From contig CAJNDT010003391.1 of assembly GCA_905221615.1 (NCBI GenBank), positions 94,501-158,500 of the forward strand: DNA of 64,000 bases, given 5' to 3'. Positions 61,299-64,000 of the stretch are shown piece by piece. The notes under the pieces are model-generated. The model made no database searches and had not been told where the DNA came from. It worked only from the letters and a program-made list of their open reading frames with translations. Origin of the DNA: Symbiodinium sp. CCMP2592 (taxonomy: Eukaryota; Sar; Dinophyceae; Suessiales; Symbiodiniaceae). The position numbers and the translations under genes were made by a program. How positions within the stretch are numbered: the first letter of the stretch is position 1; the number at the start of each line of letters is the position of its first letter.

Positions 61299-62515
61299 AC
61301 ACACACAGAATACATGTTGCGCCTCATTCGTACATGAAGTTGCTCACCAAGGGCCCATGGATTGAGTTGCTTCCGTTGAATCAACTCAACCTCAGGGCTC
61401 AGGGTTTGTCCTTCAACCAAGCGAACGCAGACTTCACGCTAGCAACACCCGAGCCGAATATATCAGACCTCTGAAAACCTCTGTATTCTCCATGGCTTAA
61501 GCTTGAGAGGGCCCCTCATATGCGAAATCATGCAAAAGCCCCCATAATCCAAATTCAAGTTTCGGATGTCGGCTTCACAAGTCAGGAATTGCCCTTTCCC
61601 GAAAGATTGCAAAGGGAAGTCTCCTACGGAATCTGCTATATAGCATGTGTGTCTTTTGGTACGTATCTGGGCCGGGGAACATGCAGAGCACCACAGCAAG
61701 CATACAGAACGGCACGCCGAACACTGGCAGCCCTGACCCGCTCTTGCACTGCCAAGCTGCACCACGAAGCTGGCCGGGATGAAGCCCATCGCGAGGATAA
61801 CTGGCAGGACGCGGGGGAGGCGGTCGTGGGGGTAGGTTACCAGGGCTTGGATCTCTTCCCAGTAAACCCAATGCTTTACAGCAGGTTCTGGGTCCCTCAA
61901 GATCTACGGCTAAGGTATAATTACTCAGTATGTCCCAAAACCCTAAACCGAACTGGGGTTTCTAGGCTCAACTAACCAATGGTTTTGGGCTTCCCTTGGC
62001 TTAGCTCCTGAGTAAGTAGGGATTATCATCACCCCTGGCTCCTTAGCTCCTCCAATATCAATGGTTAGTCATCCTAAATCCTAAACCCTAAACCCTAAAT
62101 CCTAAATCCTAAACCCTAAACCGAACTGGGGTCTCTAGGTCCAAACCTTTGCCTTCAGCCTCTTGAGCGGTCTTCCTTTGGAGGATGGTCACGGCTTCGG
62201 TGACGATGACCGAGTTACTGAGCTCCCAGGGGCCAAGCGAGGTCATTTCAGGGTTTAGGGTTTAGGGGTTCGGAGTTTGGGGGTGTAGGGTTGTAGGGGT
62301 TCAGGGTTTAGGGATAAAGGAGTTTGGGGATTTAGGGTTTAGGGGTGTAGGGGTTTAGGGTGATGGGACCGCTATGTACCCCAGACACACTCAGGGTTCA
62401 CTATCTCAGCCACTAAGATGATGACGGGTCCTTTGTCCATGTTCACCAGTGTCACCTTCACAACAAGGGCACCTTTGCCTGCTTGGAGCTCAAAAGGGTG
62501 CGATCTAGGCGAAGC
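55080..62515 (-). CDS. ABCA-type ABC transporter, transmembrane-domain exons (partial gene)
   Basis: Seven exons on the minus strand join in phase: 62515-62402, 62222-62147, 61845-61692, 59538-59503, 59141-59077, 57881-57824, and 55100 to about 55080. The product includes RLPRVLPVILAMGFIPASFV, then VQERVRAAS, then GISPVMYWFSNYCWDFVNYL, VPLLVCVIIFAAFQAMAYSG, ANLPAIVVLLLFYG and MTPLMY. This follows the order of ABCA transporters (FIPASFV-L--ERV; SGVSPV-YW-SN--WD--NY; NLP---LLLLYGW--TPLMY). ABCA proteins move lipids across membranes. Introns are GT-AG or GC-AG, and several are full of foldbacks or TTTAGGG-like repeats. Within 61845-61692, after VVQL, the frame must shift by +1 to reach VQERV, so the gene is frameshifted or the assembly has a small error. 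No nucleotide-binding domain was found in the window. Exons further upstream may include 63572-63904. Confidence 0.7.
55120..55240. repeat. foldback element, family E, with insertion
   Basis: GTAGGGGCGTTTAATG at the left; GAATGGTATTGTCAATTC at the right; the left half is repeated. Confidence 0.5.
55294..55406. repeat. foldback element, family B
   Basis: TGCTTGGAGGTTCGGTAGTT pairs with AACTGACCATGAACCTCCAAG. Confidence 0.8.
55603..56321 (-). CDS. small secreted Cys-rich protein, three exons
   Basis: Exons on the minus strand are 56321-56216, 56052-55671 and 55618-55603, with an ATG at 56321 and TGA at 55605-55603. Lengths of 106 and 382 nt keep phase, giving 167 residues. The N-terminus MGRLLWHLLFPAVTA looks like a signal peptide. 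The mature part has many Cys, with HPDDMYCENYLVFSCGS and NKIDPSCPQCRQRFPD, and ends DGCARLVGD. Intron 1 (56053-56215) starts GC and ends AG and contains an ATT/ATA tract. Intron 2 (55619-55670) is only 52 nt, GT-AG, with a pyrimidine tract; read as protein in another frame it imitates a membrane helix (FVLTLLLFLIFLCAS). The gene sits inside a 2.7-kb intron of the ABCA-type gene, same strand. The family is not recognised. Confidence 0.6.
56322..56790. other. no gene recognised
   Basis: Two overlapping 77-codon minus frames (56381-56634) contain a telomere-like word and a partial family C, and are not preferred. Confidence 0.4.
56791..56896. repeat. foldback element, family E
   Basis: Runs from AATATAGGGGCCTTATTAATT to TAATCATTGAAGCCCCT. 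Confidence 0.75.
56964..57058. repeat. foldback element, family A
   Basis: AGCTTACCTTTGGTTAGTAG pairs with CTACTAGCCAAAGGTAAGCT. A half-copy follows at 57133-57158. Confidence 0.9.
57186..57290. repeat. foldback element, family I, opposite orientation
   Basis: CCCAAAAAGTAGATCCCTTA at the left; TCTACTTTCTAGATCCTTCGAGGGTCTGGG at the right, split here as TCTACTTTCTAGATCC and GAGGGTCTGGG. Confidence 0.8.
57291..57823. other. intronic; candidate frame at 57299-57420
   Basis: A plus frame (GTWAEDWKPKHRNSPKAQKI) and a minus frame (SVSFDAWASSPLPKCPDSGS) compete over 57299-57420. Neither has fixed splice sites. Confidence 0.3.
58091..58202. repeat. foldback element, family D
   Basis: CATGTGGGTGGTTGTCAAAAT pairs with ATTTTCACAACCACCCATG. 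Confidence 0.9.
58440..58860. repeat. telomere-like arrays flanking a family F foldback (58609-58715)
   Basis: CCCTAAA, CCCCAAA and CCCCTAAA units lie on both sides of CCAATATCCCTTAATGAAGG ... CCTTAATTAAGGGATATTGG. This is part of the ABCA-type intron 57882-59076. Confidence 0.85.
58892..58970. repeat. foldback element, family A, left arm truncated
   Basis: GAGTAGGGAATGGAGGAATGG pairs with CCATTCTTCCATTCCCTACT; the left arm lacks the CTTACCTTTGGTTA part. Confidence 0.8.
59175..59460. repeat. nested foldbacks (E inside D) with a 34-bp direct repeat
   Basis: AGTAATCAGAAGAAGGG and following bases occur at 59175-59208 and again at 59367-59400. Between them, family D arms enclose family E and family B fragments. 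All lie in the ABCA-type intron 59142-59502. Confidence 0.75.
59618..59729. repeat. foldback element, family H
   Basis: GCCTACTTGTCGGGGTATC at the left; AAGGTTACCCACCCGACTACTAGG at the right, quoted here as CCACCCGACTACTAGG. Confidence 0.85.
59891..59929. repeat. T9 G11 AGC G16 homopolymer run
   Basis: A T run is followed by two G runs. Confidence 0.85.
59937..60085 (-). CDS. candidate exon, unknown protein, inside an ABCA-type intron
   Basis: After ATGCCAG the minus frame reads RHQQLLTGRALKSPKHTESA, KPAKKMAKSLQQQNPSEAVE and FLSRQLAACRVFS, ending at the poly-C (minus-strand) run. It has typical soluble composition. It lies inside the large intron 59539-61691 and is not needed for the transporter, so it may be an alternative exon, a nested gene or a remnant. 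Confidence 0.4.
60103..60211. repeat. foldback element, family F
   Basis: CCCAGGAACTCCAATAATCC pairs with GGGTAATGGAGTCTCTGGGG. Confidence 0.8.
60219..60310. repeat. CCCTAAA array
   Basis: CCCTAAA and CCCCAAA units directly after the family F element. Confidence 0.85.
60380..60515. repeat. foldback element, family A, with (TAC)n loop
   Basis: CTTACCTTTGGTTAGTAGGG pairs with CCCTACTAACCAAAGGTAAG. The loop has expanded to about 19 ACT units (60427-60483). Confidence 0.93.
60570..60860. repeat. TTTAGGG-related array with variants
   Basis: Units TTTAGGG, TGTAGGG, TGTAAGGG, TTAAGGG and TTTTGGG are mixed over 290 bp. Confidence 0.8.
61116..61245 (-). CDS. candidate exon, unknown protein
   Basis: After a GTTGGTAG acceptor the minus frame reads RLCFHGQRYLVHEKASNGKP and DTQKVIGARALLLNSGP to TAA. 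An internal AATG/GTAAGC donor is possible. It lies inside the intron 59539-61691. Confidence 0.35.
61259..61296. repeat. (TA)n microsatellite
   Basis: About 18 AT units followed by CACACA. Confidence 0.9.
62040..62125. repeat. CCCTAAA array within an intron
   Basis: Lies in the 301-nt ABCA-type intron 61846-62146. Confidence 0.8.
62250..62360. repeat. TTTAGGG-related array filling an intron
   Basis: TTTAGGG, TGTAGGG and TTTGGGG units make up most of the 179-nt ABCA-type intron 62223-62401. Confidence 0.8.
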
Positions 62516-63259
62516 CTGAATTCCGAGCCCACGTATGTCACGGGAAAAGCCTTCATCCCAGTAACTCAAACCTCAAGCCATATCTGCCATATCCGGAACC
62601 CTAAATTTTACTGTAAGCCCGAAGCCTAAACATCAGTCCCTGTACCCGCAAACGGCTCTGTCGGCTTACGCCTTATGTCGAAAGGCATTGAAGTTATTCC
62701 CCTACCCACGGATCTGCACGTAGCACCTATAGTTTGGGGATTCAGTTCAGAGATTCAGGGTTTTGCTCAGTTCTTTTCGGGTATTCGGGCATTGTGCCCC
62801 GGGTTCAGGACATTCCAATCAGGGGCTGCTCAAAACCATGACCCCGTGCAGCTCAAACTCCTCGATCCCACAACCCGCCGAAATAACATGCGTCCTGGCC
62901 CTCCCTTCTCTCAAGTTGGCCGGCAGCGGCTGGTAAGGGCCACGAACAAGTCAGTGATCACCTGGTTTCCTGGCGCTCTTGGGCAAAGTAAAGGCCAGTT
63001 TTCAGAACACCTATGCAGCAAGGCCGTCATATCCGAAAACTGGGGACTGGGGAGACATGCTTTGCGAAGGCAAGATGCACGCCTCCCGGAAGAGGTTGCG
63101 AAGTCATAACGGGCTGCATCCCCCTACCCGGCCACCGGGTGGAAACCAAGAATCCCTTTAGGTCCCCGTCTGACGTGGCTAACAATCCTAAGCCTTTGTG
63201 CTTTCGGTGGAGAGACAATCGTTGCGGATGCCGGTGCCCCGCCCCCATGGACATAAGAC
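62516..63259. other. possible exon near 62890-63000, otherwise unresolved
   Basis: The minus frame GNQVITDLFVALTSRCRPT (about 62890-62960) looks coding. The 144-codon plus frame at 62675-63109 is less convincing. Confidence 0.35.
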
Positions 63260-63510
63260 CAGTCTCGGCGACTGTCATCTTCACCACCATCACTGCCGTC
63301 ATCATGGTCGCAATCACAGCCTCGTGACCGACACCGTCACCGACACCGCCACAGTGCTTGCGAACATCACCATCATCGTTGGCATTATTATCATGACCCT
63401 CATCACTGTCACCATCAGCATCAACAACAACAGTATCATCGTCATGATCCTCCTCCTCACCGTAATCACAGTGGTCTCCGTCATGACCGTCAGAACCGCT
63501 TTCAGCGCTC
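63260..63510. repeat. RNY triplet tract
   Basis: In phase: AAC ATC ACC ATC ATC GTT GGC ATT ATT ATC ATG ACC CTC ATC ACT GTC ACC. The acidic 169-codon minus frame and hydrophobic plus frames are its products. Confidence 0.75.
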
Positions 63511-63558
63511 CTTAAAGCTGTGGTCACAATCGCCACAGCAGCCTACTGCCTTGGGACT

Positions 63559-63905
63559 TCAAGGCTTCGTTTCAGCAGGAAGAAGGCTCGAAAAGCTCTC
63601 GCGCCTCCGGACATCTCCTCCTGAACGAGCTGCTGGGTCTTCGGCAGCGGATGATTCCAGACCTGTCAGGGCGAAGAGCTTGTGTTCTGCAGCTTTCTGA
63701 AGCATCCGTGTGTGGAGAAATCTCACAGAGAGGCCACACCTGTAAGAAGCAGGATTTCGGATTGCGTGCACCGTGGTAGGCTGTGGTCAGATCCAGGGAT
63801 TGCATGAGGATCTGGAACACGGGTTTTCCGCTCGCCGATGGAGCTTCTACCCTGAACCCGGCCCGAAGCCCGTATACTGAAGTCAAAACTTCAGCGCTTG
63901 CCAAC
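63559..63905 (-). CDS. probable exons of unknown protein, possibly upstream part of the ABCA-type gene
   Basis: From 63905, next to a family C foldback and after GTTGGCAAG, the minus frame reads ASAEVLTSVYGLRAGFRVEA, PSASGKPVFQILMQSLDLTT. Near 63745, after CTTCTTACAG, another frame takes over: VRFLHTRMLQKAAEHKLFAL, TGLESSAAEDPAARSGGDVR and RRESFSSLLPAETKP. The switch needs a short intron or a frameshift; no phase-correct pair was found. The RRRESFSS stretch is a possible phosphorylation site. Confidence 0.45.
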
Positions 63906-63910
63906 AGAAA

Positions 63911-64000
63911 TGGGAGTTTCCGAAAATACGGGAGCTTAATATAGTACCCTAAATATTAGGATCCTTACTATAAGGACCCCAAACTAAGGTACCCTAATTT
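63911..64000. repeat. foldback element, family C, cut by the window edge
   Basis: Starts ATGGGAGTTTCCGAAAATAC and reaches the right arm CCCTAATTT. It abuts the exon ending at 63905. Confidence 0.8.

Noticed and set aside
62675-63109. 144-codon plus-strand frame
   Set aside because: Composition is uneven, there are no splice signals, and a minus frame (GNQVITDLFVALTSRC) overlaps it.
63027-63536. Acidic 169-codon minus frame
   Set aside because: The Asp/Gly-rich part is the complement of an ATC/ACC RNY tract; the rest has competing frames.
1-64000. Window as a chromosome end, from the many telomere-like repeats
   Set aside because: Arrays occur in both orientations, are short, variant-rich and scattered between genes, so they are interstitial.
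1-64000. CRISPR array or bacterial operons
   Set aside because: No regularly spaced identical repeats with unique spacers, and the coding layout is eukaryotic with introns.
1-64000. tRNA, rRNA or spliced-leader RNA genes
   Set aside because: I looked for a T-loop GGTTCGAATCC-type box and for the dinoflagellate spliced-leader sequence and found neither. A covariance-model search would be needed to exclude them.

Overview
The window reads as nuclear DNA of a dinoflagellate, probably a Symbiodinium-like one. This is inferred from the style of the Copia gag/pol proteins, from introns that start with GC as well as GT, and from dispersed TTTAGGG-type repeats. No bacterial gene organisation, rRNA or tRNA gene was seen.

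The largest object is a full-length LTR retrotransposon on the minus strand at 17553-33463 (15,911 bp). It has two identical 248-bp LTRs with TG...CA ends, a tRNA-like primer-binding site, gag, a -1-frame pol of the Copia order (protease, integrase, RT, RNase H) with a methyltransferase-like insert, and two extra reading frames in the position where env would sit. The first extra frame is 341 codons. The second is 1961 codons and carries a Tpt1/KptA-like ADP-ribosyltransferase segment, a zinc cluster, an exonuclease-endonuclease-phosphatase-like domain and one membrane segment. All frames are open and the element sits in a C-homopolymer, so the insertion looks very young.

The rest looks empty in a simple ORF view, but holds split genes whose introns are largely foldback elements. 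Models supported by splice phase are: a Gln-rich protein gene (minus, 3453-5118); a membrane-protein gene (plus, 44515-45620); a small secreted Cys-rich protein gene (minus, 55603-56321); and part of an ABCA-type ABC transporter (minus, 55080-62515). The Cys-rich gene lies inside a 2.7-kb intron of the transporter. Further single exons are likely in 33.5-39.3 kb (minus), 42-47 kb (plus) and 49.6-50.9 kb (minus).

Between exons lie many 80-135 bp near-palindromes that fall into more than a dozen recurrent families (called A-P here), CCCTAAA/TTTAGGG-like arrays in both orientations, and triplet tracts of purine-N-pyrimidine (RNY) grammar that create spurious long ORFs in several frames. Three introns can be read as mainly a foldback element, with splice sites in or next to its ends and correct phase across the joint. 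This suggests the families are introner-like intron-generating elements. The right end of the window (63911-64000) cuts through another copy.
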